DNA from: Treponema sp.
Lineage (GTDB): Bacteria; Spirochaetota; Spirochaetia; Treponematales; Treponemataceae
Direction of reading: 5' to 3'
Length of the DNA stretch: 8,598 nt
NCBI GenBank assembly: GCA_017453705.1
Contig: JAFTEK010000013.1
Coordinates: 1 to 8,598, forward strand
The stretch's first letter is position 1, and each line of letters begins with the position of its first letter. The position numbers and the translations under genes are program-made. This document shows, piece by piece, positions 1-7,235 of the stretch. A model generated the notes under the pieces. The model was not told the DNA's origin and searched no databases. It saw only the letters and a program-made list of their open reading frames with translations.

Positions 1-476
1 AGGCTCTCAATCTTTCCCTTAGCCCGCTCTATCGCCGAGTCCGCTATCTCCTGGTAGCGGTCCTTGTACTGGTAGGCGAAGTAGACATTGTTGACGATGG
101 AAAGGACAGGAATCTCATAATAAATCGTAAGGAACCAGGGGCCTACAGTCCTGATGTTAAGTCCGCAGTCCGCGTCAGTGTTTATTATGAAGTGCTCCAG
201 CATGGGATGCCAAACCTCCAGGAAGGAGATGTAACCCTTGTCCAGCCACTTTATGGAAGCAAGGTAGTCCAGCTCCTCTTTCTTAAACTGCACCTGGCAG
301 TAGAGGGCTATCTGCCTTTTTATCTCCTCCACCATCTCCGGGGTGAAGTGAACGTCCTTGTTGCGGCATACAAACTTCCACTCCACATTTGCATCCCCGT
401 ACATACGCATGGCAAGCTGCCCCATGCTGAACTTGTAGAGGTCTGTGTCCAAAAAACTTGTGATAATCTGATCCAT
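1..476 (-). CDS. pncB: Nicotinate phosphoribosyltransferase, N-terminal part (cut by window edge)
   Basis: The enzyme joins nicotinate to PRPP, using ATP, to make nicotinate mononucleotide in the cytoplasmic Preiss-Handler NAD salvage route. Only the first 158 residues are visible; the rest, including the catalytic histidine region, lies beyond the left edge. The N-terminus carries the family signature DTDLYKFSMGQ (residues 10-20), then VEWKFVCRN (31-39), and later VGPWFLTIYYEIPVLSIVNN (111-130), which matches the GPW...WEVPLLA block of the E. coli and yeast type. The ATG start is supported by a purine-rich site just upstream (GAGGAG and AGGGG). It lies 10 bases after the ftsH stop, so it is probably the last or a late gene of the trpS-ftsH operon and translationally coupled to ftsH. 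The family call is firm from these motifs; specificity for nicotinate over nicotinamide is inferred from the subfamily. Confidence 0.9.
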   Translation of the reverse strand, partial: MDQIITSFLDTDLYKFSMGQLAMRMYGDANVEWKFVCRNKDVHFTPEMVEEIKRQIALYCQVQFKKEELDYLASIKWLDKGYISFLEVWHPMLEHFIINTDADCGLNIRTVGPWFLTIYYEIPVLSIVNNVYFAYQYKDRYQEIADSAIERAKGKIES

Positions 477-483
477 AAATAAT

Positions 484-495
484 CCCCTACTCCTC
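484..495 (-). promoter_or_regulatory. Shine-Dalgarno of pncB spanning the ftsH stop codon
   Basis: On the minus strand the sequence reads GAGGAGTAGGGG, 7 bases before the pncB ATG. The TAG inside it is the ftsH stop. GAGGAG is 13 bases from the ATG and AGGGG is 7 bases from it, so either or both could pair with 16S rRNA. Terminating ribosomes would stop over the site, which suggests coupled translation (inference). Confidence 0.6.
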
Positions 496-2712
496 AGCCT
501 TTTCAGCAGTCTTCTTAGGCTTGCGCCCCCGCTTCTTGGTTTTATCTTCCCCAGAATCCGCAGCTGCGTCGGCATCAGCGGCAGGCTTACGGCTCGTCCT
601 CCTGCGCTTCGGCTTAGACTCCTCGCTGGCCGTCACTTCAGCAGGATTGGCTTCAAGACTGTCATCGGGAACTTCCGGCTCCTCAGTGGAATCTATCACA
701 CTTGCCTTAAGATAGCGCATATCAGTGGTCTTGTATTCAGCCTCTGCCTTGATAATCTCACCAAATTCCTTGCCATCAATAGTCTCTTTCTCAAGAAGGC
801 GGGAAGCCACATAATCAAGCAAAGCCCGGTGCTGCCTGAGCAGCTCAAGGACATGGCTGTAGCGTTCAGCCATTATGCGGGCAATCTCCTCGTCCACATA
901 TTTCTGGGTGTCTTCGCTAAACTCACGCACAAGCTCCGGCTCCTGAGGCCCGCCATAGCCACGGCCCCCTTTGCCCAGCGTCACATTACGGAACCTCTCG
1001 CTCATGCCATAGTCTGTTATCATGCTCTTTATGATACCGGTGGCACGGCTTATATCATTGGAAGCCCCGGTGGAAATCTCGTTAAAGACAACTTCCTCAG
1101 CGGCACGTCCGCCAAGCAGGGAATCAACCTCTATGATTAAGTCATTGTAGGTCTGAAGGTGCTTCTCTTCATCCTCACGATACTGGGTAAAGCCACCCAC
1201 CCCATGAGAACGGGGTATGACAGTTATCTTGTTAACCGGGGGATGGTCTGGGGTAAACGCCCCCACGATTGCATGACCCGTCTCATGGTATGCCACAAGC
1301 TTGCGTTCCTTCTCGTTCTCACGGCGGGTCTTTTTCTTGAGGCCTATGCTAACCTTGTCAATCGCATCGTTGAAGTCCTCCATAGTCACCTTTGTATGGC
1401 CGTTACGCACGGCGAGCAAGGCCGCCTCGTTAACCACGTTGGCAAGATCCGCCCCTGCAAATCCGATAGTACCATGCGCAAGGGAAGAGAAATCAACGCT
1501 ATCTTCCAGCTTGACGTTCTTGGAGTGGATGCGCAGAATCGCCTCCCTGCCCTGCACGTCAGGCCTCTCAACAGGAACCTGCCTGTCAAAACGGCCTGGC
1601 CGCAGCAGGGCGGGATCCAGAATATCCGCCCTGTTTGTCGCCCCAAGCACTATCAGCCCCTTCTCGTTGTCAAATCCATCCATCTCCACAAGGAGCTGGT
1701 TGAGGGTCTGTTCCCTCTCGTCGTTGCCGCCCAGGTTATTCACACGACTCTTGCCTATAGCATCAAGCTCATCAATGAAGATGATACAAGGGGCTTTCTC
1801 ACGGGCTGTCCTGAAAAGATCCCGTACCCGGCTGGCTCCCACGCCCACGAACATCTCCACGAAATCAGAACCTGAGATGCGGAAGAAGGGAACTCCGGCT
1901 TCGCCCGCGACAGCCCTGGCAAGCAAGGTTTTTCCAGTTCCAGGCGGTCCCACCAAAAGAACCCCCTTGGGTATCTTGCCTCCAATGTCCGTGTACTTTT
2001 TTGGGCTCTTCAGGAAGTCCACGACTTCTTCCAGTTCTTCCTTGGCCTCATCCACACCGGCGACATCAGCGAAACGTGTTTTGACCTTGCCCTCGTCCAC
2101 GGCACGGGATCGCCCGCCTCCCAATCCGAAGAGGGAGCCTCCGAGTCCGCCGCCCATCTTTCGGAAAATGAGCCAGTACATAAAGAAGATAAAACCAAAT
2201 GGAATTATGAAATTCAACAATATCTGGAGCAGGTAGGAGTTCTGCCTTGTGACAAACTTGTATTCAACACCCTTGTCATCAAGCAGGTCTATGAAGCTCT
2301 GCATAAGAACACCAGTCGTGCGGTAAACATCGCGGTCATTGGCAGACTGCCCCCGAAAAAGCCCGAAATACCGATCCAAAGTGCTTCCCCTGGAATCAGA
2401 GGCATAGGCTGCGTTCGGCCCATAACCTATGAAGGTGCTGTCATCCATCTCCACCCGCACTATAGTTCCGTCTTCCACAAGCTTCTTGAACTTGGAGAAG
2501 TCAATCTGCCCCTCAACACTGGAAGAAGAAAGAAGGTTCAGTATGCCTATTATTCCTACAATGGCTATCAGTATACCCCAGAAGGGGAATCCTCCCCCGC
2601 CCTTACCGCCATCGTCTTTCTTCTTGTCATCCTCGTCCACTGACAACTTAAAGAAATTATAGGGGTCAAATTCGTCCTTGTCATCAGGCTTTTTGTTGCT
2701 GTCGTTGCCCAT
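487..2712 (-). CDS. ftsH: ATP-dependent zinc metalloprotease FtsH
   Basis: Inner-membrane AAA+ protease that extracts and degrades misassembled membrane proteins and selected cytosolic regulators as a hexamer. The 741 residues show, in order: a charged N-terminal extension (1-43) ending in a glycine run; a first membrane helix (about 43-61); an extracytoplasmic domain (about 62-160); a second membrane helix (about 161-184); the AAA module with Walker A GPPGTGKT (255-262), pore-loop FVG (288-290), Walker B IIFIDE (310-315) and arginine fingers R374 and R377 in RPGRFDR; then the peptidase domain with zinc motif HETGH (476-480) and third ligand D553 in SNDISRAT. All catalytic residues are present. 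HETGH replaces the commoner HEAGH, a change at a non-ligand position. At about 100 residues longer than E. coli FtsH, it carries an acidic and then strongly basic C-terminal tail (about 671-741). Translation is probably coupled to trpS. Confidence 0.98.
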   Translation of the reverse strand: MGNDSNKKPDDKDEFDPYNFFKLSVDEDDKKKDDGGKGGGGFPFWGILIAIVGIIGILNLLSSSSVEGQIDFSKFKKLVEDGTIVRVEMDDSTFIGYGPNAAYASDSRGSTLDRYFGLFRGQSANDRDVYRTTGVLMQSFIDLLDDKGVEYKFVTRQNSYLLQILLNFIIPFGFIFFMYWLIFRKMGGGLGGSLFGLGGGRSRAVDEGKVKTRFADVAGVDEAKEELEEVVDFLKSPKKYTDIGGKIPKGVLLVGPPGTGKTLLARAVAGEAGVPFFRISGSDFVEMFVGVGASRVRDLFRTAREKAPCIIFIDELDAIGKSRVNNLGGNDEREQTLNQLLVEMDGFDNEKGLIVLGATNRADILDPALLRPGRFDRQVPVERPDVQGREAILRIHSKNVKLEDSVDFSSLAHGTIGFAGADLANVVNEAALLAVRNGHTKVTMEDFNDAIDKVSIGLKKKTRRENEKERKLVAYHETGHAIVGAFTPDHPPVNKITVIPRSHGVGGFTQYREDEEKHLQTYNDLIIEVDSLLGGRAAEEVVFNEISTGASNDISRATGIIKSMITDYGMSERFRNVTLGKGGRGYGGPQEPELVREFSEDTQKYVDEEIARIMAERYSHVLELLRQHRALLDYVASRLLEKETIDGKEFGEIIKAEAEYKTTDMRYLKASVIDSTEEPEVPDDSLEANPAEVTASEESKPKRRRTSRKPAADADAAADSGEDKTKKRGRKPKKTAEKAEE

Positions 2713-2721
2713 ATTACCTCA
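2713..2721 (-). promoter_or_regulatory. ftsH Shine-Dalgarno overlapping the trpS stop
   Basis: The minus strand reads TGAGGTAATATG, where TGA is the trpS stop, GAGGT the ribosome-binding site and ATG the ftsH start. The overlap fixes the ftsH start and implies translational coupling (inference from spacing). Confidence 0.75.
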
Positions 2722-3819
2722 AATCTCCATGTTCATCGCCCGGCGCACCTCATCCAACGTCCTGACGGCGATCTCCCTAGCCCCACGGCTTCCATCAAGC
2801 AAAACCTGCCTGATGTAGTCAGGGTTCTTCTCAAGCTCAGCCCGTTTTGCGCGGATTGGCCTAAGCTCCTCATTCAAAGCCTCAGTCAGCATCTTCTTGA
2901 GCATACCGCCGCCGCCATCGCCAATCCGATCAGCTATCGCGGCAGGGTCTTCCCCTGTACAGAGGGAAATGAGCATCAAGAGGTTGGCAACCGCAGGCCG
3001 CCCCTCCGGGTCATAGCTTATGTGACGGTCGGAGTCGGTCGTCGCCTTCTTTATCACGGCAGCGGTCTCGTCCTCGGTCGCAGAAAGCATGACTGCATTG
3101 CCCCTGGACTTGCTCATTTTCTGATTCCCATCCAAGCCCATTATCGCGGGTGTCTTGGAAAGAAGAGCATCCGGGAGGGGGAAGACACCATCCTTGCCCT
3201 TGCAGAACTTCTCATTGAACCGGCGGGCAATAAGGCGAGTCATCTCTATGTGAGGCAACTGATCCTTGCCGACAGGCACTACATTGCCTTTGCAAAAGAG
3301 GATGTCACAGGCCTGATGAACAGGGTATGTCAACATTCCGGCGTTGACAGTCTTCATGTTCCCCCGCTCCAGCCCACTGGCTATCTCCTCCTTCACTGTC
3401 GGGTTGCGCTCCAAATCCGCGCTGGAAACCAATGTAAGGAAAGGCAGCATAAGCTTGTTTGCCTCTGGTATGTAGGAATGTGGATAAATAAGCACATCCG
3501 GTCCGGGCTCTATGCCGCAGGAAAGGTAGTCTATGACAAGCTGCTTGGTATTCTGACTTATCTCCTGGAAGGCATCATGGTCTGTCAGAACCTGGTAATC
3601 AGCTATCAGTATCATCGTGGGTACGCCAAGTTTGGAAAGACGGACCCGGTTCTTGAGCGAACCAAAATAGTGGCCTATATGAAGGCGGCCTGTCGGCCTG
3701 TCACCGGTGAGCACTCGGAACTTCTTGGGGTTGTCCAAAATCTCCTGCTCCAGCTTGCGGCTGCGCTCCAAGGCCGCCGCAAAGGTCTTGTTTATATCAG
3801 TGTTTAGTTCAACTGCCAT
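2719..3819 (-). CDS. trpS: Tryptophanyl-tRNA synthetase
   Basis: Class Ic aminoacyl-tRNA synthetase that charges tRNA-Trp with tryptophan in the cytoplasm. Starting at the ATG at 3819 gives 366 residues, close to the usual bacterial length with a short N-terminal extension of about 35 residues before the Rossmann fold. The fold opens with RVLTGDRPTGRLHIGHYFGS, where HIGH is residues 47-50. LIADYQVLTD (71-80) and the LERNPTVKEE segment (136-145) follow, and the second class I signature KMSKS is at 234-238. The frame stays open to a GTG at 3867, which would add 16 residues. I reject that start because the best promoter has its -10 box at 3826-3831, inside the extension, and the extension has no family resemblance. 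With the ATG start there is no Shine-Dalgarno and the predicted transcript begins at the ATG, leaving no room for a T-box leader. First gene of the trpS-ftsH-pncB operon. Confidence 0.97.
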   Translation of the reverse strand: MAVELNTDINKTFAAALERSRKLEQEILDNPKKFRVLTGDRPTGRLHIGHYFGSLKNRVRLSKLGVPTMILIADYQVLTDHDAFQEISQNTKQLVIDYLSCGIEPGPDVLIYPHSYIPEANKLMLPFLTLVSSADLERNPTVKEEIASGLERGNMKTVNAGMLTYPVHQACDILFCKGNVVPVGKDQLPHIEMTRLIARRFNEKFCKGKDGVFPLPDALLSKTPAIMGLDGNQKMSKSRGNAVMLSATEDETAAVIKKATTDSDRHISYDPEGRPAVANLLMLISLCTGEDPAAIADRIGDGGGGMLKKMLTEALNEELRPIRAKRAELEKNPDYIRQVLLDGSRGAREIAVRTLDEVRRAMNMEI

Positions 3820-3825
3820 AGGACA

Positions 3826-3854
3826 ATTATAGCGAGTTGGAAGTTCTCCTTCAA
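3826..3854 (-). promoter_or_regulatory. Sigma-70-type promoter of trpS (predicted leaderless start)
   Basis: Minus strand: -35 box TTGAAG (3849-3854), a 17-base spacer, and a perfect -10 box TATAAT (3826-3831). Counting 7 bases downstream puts the transcription start on, or within a base or two of, the A of the trpS ATG at 3819. Box sequences and spacing are read directly; the start point is inferred. Confidence 0.75.
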
Positions 3855-3876
3855 CTACCGCAGGCACTTCAACTAC
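3849..3876. repeat. 10-bp direct repeat CTTCAACTAC in the divergent promoter region
   Basis: CTTCAACTAC occurs at 3849-3858 and again at 3867-3876, 18 bp start to start. The first copy contains the trpS -35 box on the other strand; the second abuts the alr -35 box. The second copy also forms an inverted repeat, TTCAA-CTAC-TTGAA (3868-3881). It may be an operator for a regulator acting on both genes, or a by-product of duplicated -35-like sequence; the sequence alone cannot decide. Confidence 0.45.
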
Positions 3877-3904
3877 TTGAACAAAAAGCCATTTTTGCTA
3901 CAAT
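3877..3904 (+). promoter_or_regulatory. Sigma-70-type promoter of alr (extended -10)
   Basis: -35 box TTGAAC (3877-3882), 16-base spacer, and -10 box TACAAT (3899-3904) preceded by TGC, which makes an extended -10 (TGn). The predicted transcription start is near 3910-3912, only about 4-6 bases before the alr ATG at 3916, so the 5' leader would be too short for a Shine-Dalgarno. It lies back to back with the trpS promoter, 22 bases between the two -35 boxes. Confidence 0.7.
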
Positions 3905-3915
3905 GGGTAACTACC

Positions 3916-5067
3916 ATGAGAGCTACAAGGGCTGTGATACACTTGGGGAACCTGACCCACAACATCAATGCAATCAAAAAACTAATCAATCCGGGCGTAA
4001 AAATTTGTGCCGCAGTGAAGGCTAATTCATACGGGCACGGAGCCGTAGAGTGTTCCCGCCGTCTTGTCGCCGAGGGAGTGGATGTCCTGGCCGTCGCCAC
4101 GGTCAGCGAAGGAGAAGAGCTCAGGGCAGCCGGAATAAACTGCCCCATACTGCTTTTGAGCCTATGTGCCCCGGAAGAAGCGGAACAAGCCGTAGCCAAC
4201 GACATAACAGCCCTTGTATTCGATGAGGAATACATAGACATGCTCTCAAAGGCCGCCGCCAAGCTTGGCAAAACAGCATATACCGTCCACATTGCAATTG
4301 ACAGCGGCATGGGGCGCATCGGCTGCCTGCCGGAGCAAGCAGGAAAGATTGCCCGCGCCATAAAAGACAGCGGGAACCTCTCAATCGGAGGGACATGCAC
4401 CCACTTCGCAATGTCCGATGTTGTTTCCCAGGAAGCAAAAGAATACACAAACCTTCAGTACAAGAGGTTCTTGGAAGCGGTGGACAACATAAAGAAAGAA
4501 GGCTTAAATCCCGGTCTGCGCCACTGTTGCGCGTCAGCGGCAAGCCTTGTTCATCCTGAGATGCAGCTGGACATGGTAAGACCGGGTATAATACTCTACG
4601 GATACTACGCAGACGATGTGGACAGGGACTATCTGGAAAAGCAAGGCAGAGCTCTTGACCTAAAGCCCGTGATGACGCTTGAGACAGAGGTTTCTGCCAT
4701 CAGGCATTTCTCCAAGGGAATGAGCGTGAGCTACGGGAGAACATGGATCGCCAGTGAGAACACGGATATAGCGGTCCTGCCCATAGGATATGGTGACGGA
4801 TTGCTCCGCCGCTGGGCTTCACAAGGCCTGGAAGTTTCCATAGGGGGCAAGAGATATCCTGTCCGTGGCAGGGTCTGCATGGATCAATGCATGATAGAGC
4901 TGGGAACAAACTCGCCAGTCCGCCGCTGGGACAGGGCGGTCATATTCGGAAGCCAGGAAGACGGGGCTTGCCAGGACGCGGATTCCATTGCAAGGGCAAC
5001 AGGAACAATTTCCTACGAAATAACAAGCTGCATAACAAGGCGGGTTCCACGCATATACGTGGAATAA
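3916..5067 (+). CDS. alr: Alanine racemase
   Basis: PLP-dependent enzyme that interconverts L- and D-alanine and supplies D-Ala for peptidoglycan crosslinking. The 383-residue product is of normal family length. The N-terminal barrel carries AVKANSYGHG (33-42), with K35 as the PLP-binding lysine. IAIDSGMGRIG (127-136) and VRPGIILYG (221-229) follow. The C-terminal beta domain has the catalytic tyrosine Y273 in VSYGRTW, then LPIGYGDG (288-295) and GRVCMDQ (318-324). The frame is open back to a TTG at 3877, but that codon is part of the -35 box, and the homology begins at the ATG (RATRAVIHL), so 3916 is chosen. No good Shine-Dalgarno precedes it; the nearest is a weak GGG. It is a single gene on the plus strand, divergent from trpS and convergent with the YhhN-family gene. 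No catalytic residue is missing. Confidence 0.97.
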   Translation: MRATRAVIHLGNLTHNINAIKKLINPGVKICAAVKANSYGHGAVECSRRLVAEGVDVLAVATVSEGEELRAAGINCPILLLSLCAPEEAEQAVANDITALVFDEEYIDMLSKAAAKLGKTAYTVHIAIDSGMGRIGCLPEQAGKIARAIKDSGNLSIGGTCTHFAMSDVVSQEAKEYTNLQYKRFLEAVDNIKKEGLNPGLRHCCASAASLVHPEMQLDMVRPGIILYGYYADDVDRDYLEKQGRALDLKPVMTLETEVSAIRHFSKGMSVSYGRTWIASENTDIAVLPIGYGDGLLRRWASQGLEVSIGGKRYPVRGRVCMDQCMIELGTNSPVRRWDRAVIFGSQEDGACQDADSIARATGTISYEITSCITRRVPRIYVE

Positions 5068-5072
5068 GGCTT

Positions 5073-5110
5073 CCCGCCTCCACGAACCCAGCTACAGGCG
5101 GGGTTCTTTT
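5073..5110 (+). terminator. Probable intrinsic terminator of alr
   Basis: Six bases past the alr stop, CCCGCCT (5073-5079) can pair with AGGCGGG (5096-5102). A T-rich stretch (TTCTTTT, 5104-5110) follows. The 16-base loop is large. A competing stem GAACCC (5084-5089) with GGGTTC (5101-5106), directly followed by TTTT, is the more canonical terminator shape. The 3' arms lie within the end of the opposing gene. On the minus strand no T-run follows the hairpin, so termination looks one-way. Confidence 0.55.
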
Positions 5111-5796
5111 CGCAAGCTCAAAGCGATCAGCCCCTGCCCAATGTAGTATGTCAGCAGGTTGAACACCGTGAGGACAATCTTCGTGCAGTTTTCCCTGTCC
5201 AAGACAAGCACCGGCTTAAAGAAAAGAATAAACAGCAGTATTATATCCGATATGGCGAAGAGGATTGCTACGATTATTGTCAGGCGGACGAAAGCCGTAC
5301 TTCCCTTGAAAGCTGTGTAGCTGAATGACTTTCCAACCATGAATGTCAGTATAACCCCATAGGCAAGAACCGCATAATAAAGTGCCGGGGGGTTGAATTC
5401 GAATGCTTTTGTGACAGGAACGGCAATCAAGACAGCTGGAATAACTATAAAAGTTGGAATCAAGTTGAACCACTGGAAAGGGCTCTTTTTAAAGAAAGCT
5501 ATCAAGTAGAATACGTGTCCTAGCGCAAAAGTCACAAGACCGATGACGAAATACAGGTCTCCCTTTAGGTTGGCCAGCTCCAAGAGCACGTCCCCCGCAA
5601 AGCCCAATATCAATCCGGTGAGAATGAGCTTTGCGTATGAAGTTCCGCTATTCCTCTCCCTCATCGCAAAGATTCCCGTCAGCACGAAAAGGACGCTGGT
5701 GAGGGCCTTGAAAAAGACCCTGAGAACAAGGTCGCTTGTCATGTCCAATGCCGCCATCGAGACGAGCATAAGGATAAAAGTGATGATGCTTTTCAT
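5092..5796 (-). CDS. YhhN/TMEM86-family integral membrane protein (putative lysoplasmalogenase)
   Basis: A 234-residue, very hydrophobic protein with about eight predicted membrane helices. It matches the YhhN family, some members of which (mammalian TMEM86 proteins and bacterial relatives) hydrolyse the vinyl-ether bond of lysoplasmalogens. Family landmarks: FFKALTSVLFVL near the N-terminus (28-39, like the usual KPLTT block), the conserved acidic pair region GFAGDVLLE (65-73), ALGHVFYLIAF (91-101), a second conserved aspartate in AISDIILL (181-188, D184), and a C-terminal TYYIGQGLIALSL (216-228). The start ATG has a good Shine-Dalgarno, GAGGA, 6 bases upstream. It follows folC by 9 bases and is presumably co-transcribed with it, although the two functions have no obvious link. 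Enzyme activity is inferred from the family only; whether this organism makes plasmalogens cannot be told from the window. Confidence 0.82.
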   Translation of the reverse strand: MKSIITFILMLVSMAALDMTSDLVLRVFFKALTSVLFVLTGIFAMRERNSGTSYAKLILTGLILGFAGDVLLELANLKGDLYFVIGLVTFALGHVFYLIAFFKKSPFQWFNLIPTFIVIPAVLIAVPVTKAFEFNPPALYYAVLAYGVILTFMVGKSFSYTAFKGSTAFVRLTIIVAILFAISDIILLFILFFKPVLVLDRENCTKIVLTVFNLLTYYIGQGLIALSLRKEPRL

Positions 5797-5808
5797 ATTA
5801 TTTCCTCA
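5797..5808 (-). promoter_or_regulatory. Shine-Dalgarno of the YhhN-family gene overlapping the folC stop
   Basis: The minus strand reads TGAGGAAATAAT before the ATG. TGA is the folC stop and GAGGA the ribosome-binding site, spaced 6 bases. This is the same stop/SD overlap seen at the trpS-ftsH junction and implies coupled translation. Confidence 0.7.
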
Positions 5809-7173
5809 CAATAAATGTTTCTTTAGTTCTGCCAGCAGGTAGAAGGAGCCTGTCACCAAAAGAGGCAGCCCCTTCAAGTCGGCCTCTATCAGCGAATCCT
5901 GTATGGCGGCATTATAATCCGGGTCGGAACGGTATTCCATGCCGGCAGCCGCAAAAGCCTTCTCAAGCCGCCCCATGTCAGAGGCCTTTGCCTGCCCCGG
6001 CCTGGTCAAAAACACAGTGCTAAATGAGTCCCTGAAGAGAGGGGCTATATCCTCCACATCCTTGTCCGCTGCGCAGGCAAACAAAAGAACAGGCTTTATC
6101 CCAGTCCCGCCAGCATTTACTCCGTAAAGGCTTTTAAAGCTGTCCATCGTGAAAGCCACGCTCCTGGGGGTATGCGCTCCATCCAAAACCATCACAGGGA
6201 TATTGCCAAAGCCCTTCACAGGAAAGACAAGCTCAAAGCGTCCCGGAAGGACGGCTTTGGAAAGCCCCCTTTCCATAACCCCCTCATCAATACCAGGCAA
6301 TACAGTCTTTACCGCAAGGCAGGCCAGCGCAGCATTGTCAGCCTGAAAGCGGCCCAGGAGCCTGAGCTTCGTATTAACAGAACGTGAGAACTTGGACGAG
6401 GATATGCTCACTGACATACCGGCATCCTCCCCTTCCCGGCAGTAGCCTAGGAAAGAAGGGCTTGATACCTGGTCGCAGAAAGCTATCGGGCTTTCACATT
6501 CACGGGCCTTTTTCAAGAATACTTCCCTGACACCCTCTGTCTGCTGGGCAGCCACAAGGACAGGAACACCCGGCTTTATGATTCCAGCCTTTTCGCCCGC
6601 AATCTTCTCCAAAGTATCGCCCAGAAAATCCGTATGCTCAAGCTCGATTGCCGTAATCATGCAGCACTCAGGCCTAACTACATTCGTGGAATCTAGCCTG
6701 CCTCCAAGCCCCACCTCCCATACAACCCAGTCAAGCCCCGCCCTTTTAAAGCATAGCATCGCGAACAGGGTAACAAGCTCAAACCAAGTAGGCCTCCTGC
6801 CGGCAGGAAGATTGTCATCAGCCACAGAATCCACCAGCTCCATCAGCTGGCGGGCAGAGTCAACATAAATTTGGGCGGGGAGAAATGAATGAGGCAAAGC
6901 AACCCTTTCGCGAAAATCTGTTATGTGCGGGGATGTGTACAGGCCTACCTTAAAACCTGCCTCCTCCAGGATACAGGCCGCCATCATGGAAACACTACCC
7001 TTTCCTTTGGAACCAGCCACGTGAAGACAACGGTAGGCTCGCTCAGGATGCCCCAGAAGCCCGGTGAAGAATTCCATCGTGTCCAGCCAGAATATGCCTT
7101 TTTTGGGATTCCGCTCAAAGTTCAGATAGAGATCCAGCCAGTCCATGAAAAAGTCAAGAGAATGTTCTTCCAT
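5806..7173 (-). CDS. folC: Folylpolyglutamate synthase / dihydrofolate synthase family protein
   Basis: ATP-dependent Mur-ligase-family enzyme that adds glutamate to folates (FPGS), and in many bacteria also makes dihydrofolate from dihydropteroate (DHFS); which activity applies here cannot be read off. From the chosen start it has 455 residues, typical for FolC. Motifs: P-loop AGSKGKGS (53-60), a variant of the usual GTNGKGS; GLYTSPHITDFRER (77-90); WEVGLGGRLDSTNVV (152-166); ELEHTDFLGDTLEKIAGEKAG (177-197, the carbamylated-lysine region); LPGRFE (309-314); and C-terminal DGAHTPRS (331-338), usually DGAHNP. Three in-frame ATGs compete. The one at 7215 lies in the loop of the tRNA terminator and the one at 7194 has only the terminator T-tract before it. 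The ATG at 7173 has AAGGA 4 bases upstream and is preferred. It is followed closely by the YhhN-family gene. No promoter of its own was found. Confidence 0.93.
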   Translation of the reverse strand: MEEHSLDFFMDWLDLYLNFERNPKKGIFWLDTMEFFTGLLGHPERAYRCLHVAGSKGKGSVSMMAACILEEAGFKVGLYTSPHITDFRERVALPHSFLPAQIYVDSARQLMELVDSVADDNLPAGRRPTWFELVTLFAMLCFKRAGLDWVVWEVGLGGRLDSTNVVRPECCMITAIELEHTDFLGDTLEKIAGEKAGIIKPGVPVLVAAQQTEGVREVFLKKARECESPIAFCDQVSSPSFLGYCREGEDAGMSVSISSSKFSRSVNTKLRLLGRFQADNAALACLAVKTVLPGIDEGVMERGLSKAVLPGRFELVFPVKGFGNIPVMVLDGAHTPRSVAFTMDSFKSLYGVNAGGTGIKPVLLFACAADKDVEDIAPLFRDSFSTVFLTRPGQAKASDMGRLEKAFAAAGMEYRSDPDYNAAIQDSLIEADLKGLPLLVTGSFYLLAELKKHLL

Positions 7174-7196
7174 AGTTTCCTTGCTTGCCTGCATGT

Positions 7197-7228
7197 AAAA
7201 AGAAAGCCCCCGCATAATGCAGGGGCTT
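7197..7228 (-). terminator. Strong intrinsic terminator after the tRNA pair
   Basis: On the minus strand an 11-bp stem (AAGCCCCTGCA with TGCGGGGGCTT, one G-U pair) with a TTA loop is followed by TCTTTTT. It starts 7 bases past the tRNA-Tyr 3' end and stops 23 bases before the folC ATG. It would end most tRNA transcripts; folC expression would need read-through or an unseen promoter. Confidence 0.9.
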
Positions 7229-7235
7229 ATATCAA

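Noticed and set aside
476..482. FtsH zinc motif HETGH as a sign of an inactive protease
   Set aside because: Both histidines, the glutamate and the distal aspartate are present in the protein (residues 476, 477, 480 and 553); the Ala-to-Thr change is at a non-ligand position, so activity is expected.
1301..2236. A 311-codon open frame on the plus strand inside ftsH, and another of 238 codons at 1159-1875
   Set aside because: Both lie antisense to a complete FtsH with every catalytic motif. Their Ser/Arg/Pro-rich products are typical of antisense shadows and neither has a plausible ribosome-binding site or domain.
3022..3807. A 261-codon open frame antisense to trpS
   Set aside because: It is covered entirely by the well-supported TrpRS on the other strand and shows no recognisable protein family.
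3820..3867. Upstream GTG start for trpS adding 16 residues
   Set aside because: The added stretch contains the perfect TATAAT box, has no resemblance to TrpRS proteins and lacks a good Shine-Dalgarno.
3820..3915. T-box or tryptophan attenuator leader before trpS
   Set aside because: The gap holds only 96 bases shared by two promoters, and the predicted transcript has no leader. No T-box consensus or Trp-rich leader peptide is visible.
7174..7215. Longer FolC start at 7215 or 7194
   Set aside because: The ATG at 7215 falls in the loop of the tRNA terminator and the one at 7194 follows the T-tract with no Shine-Dalgarno; the ATG at 7173 has AAGGA upstream.
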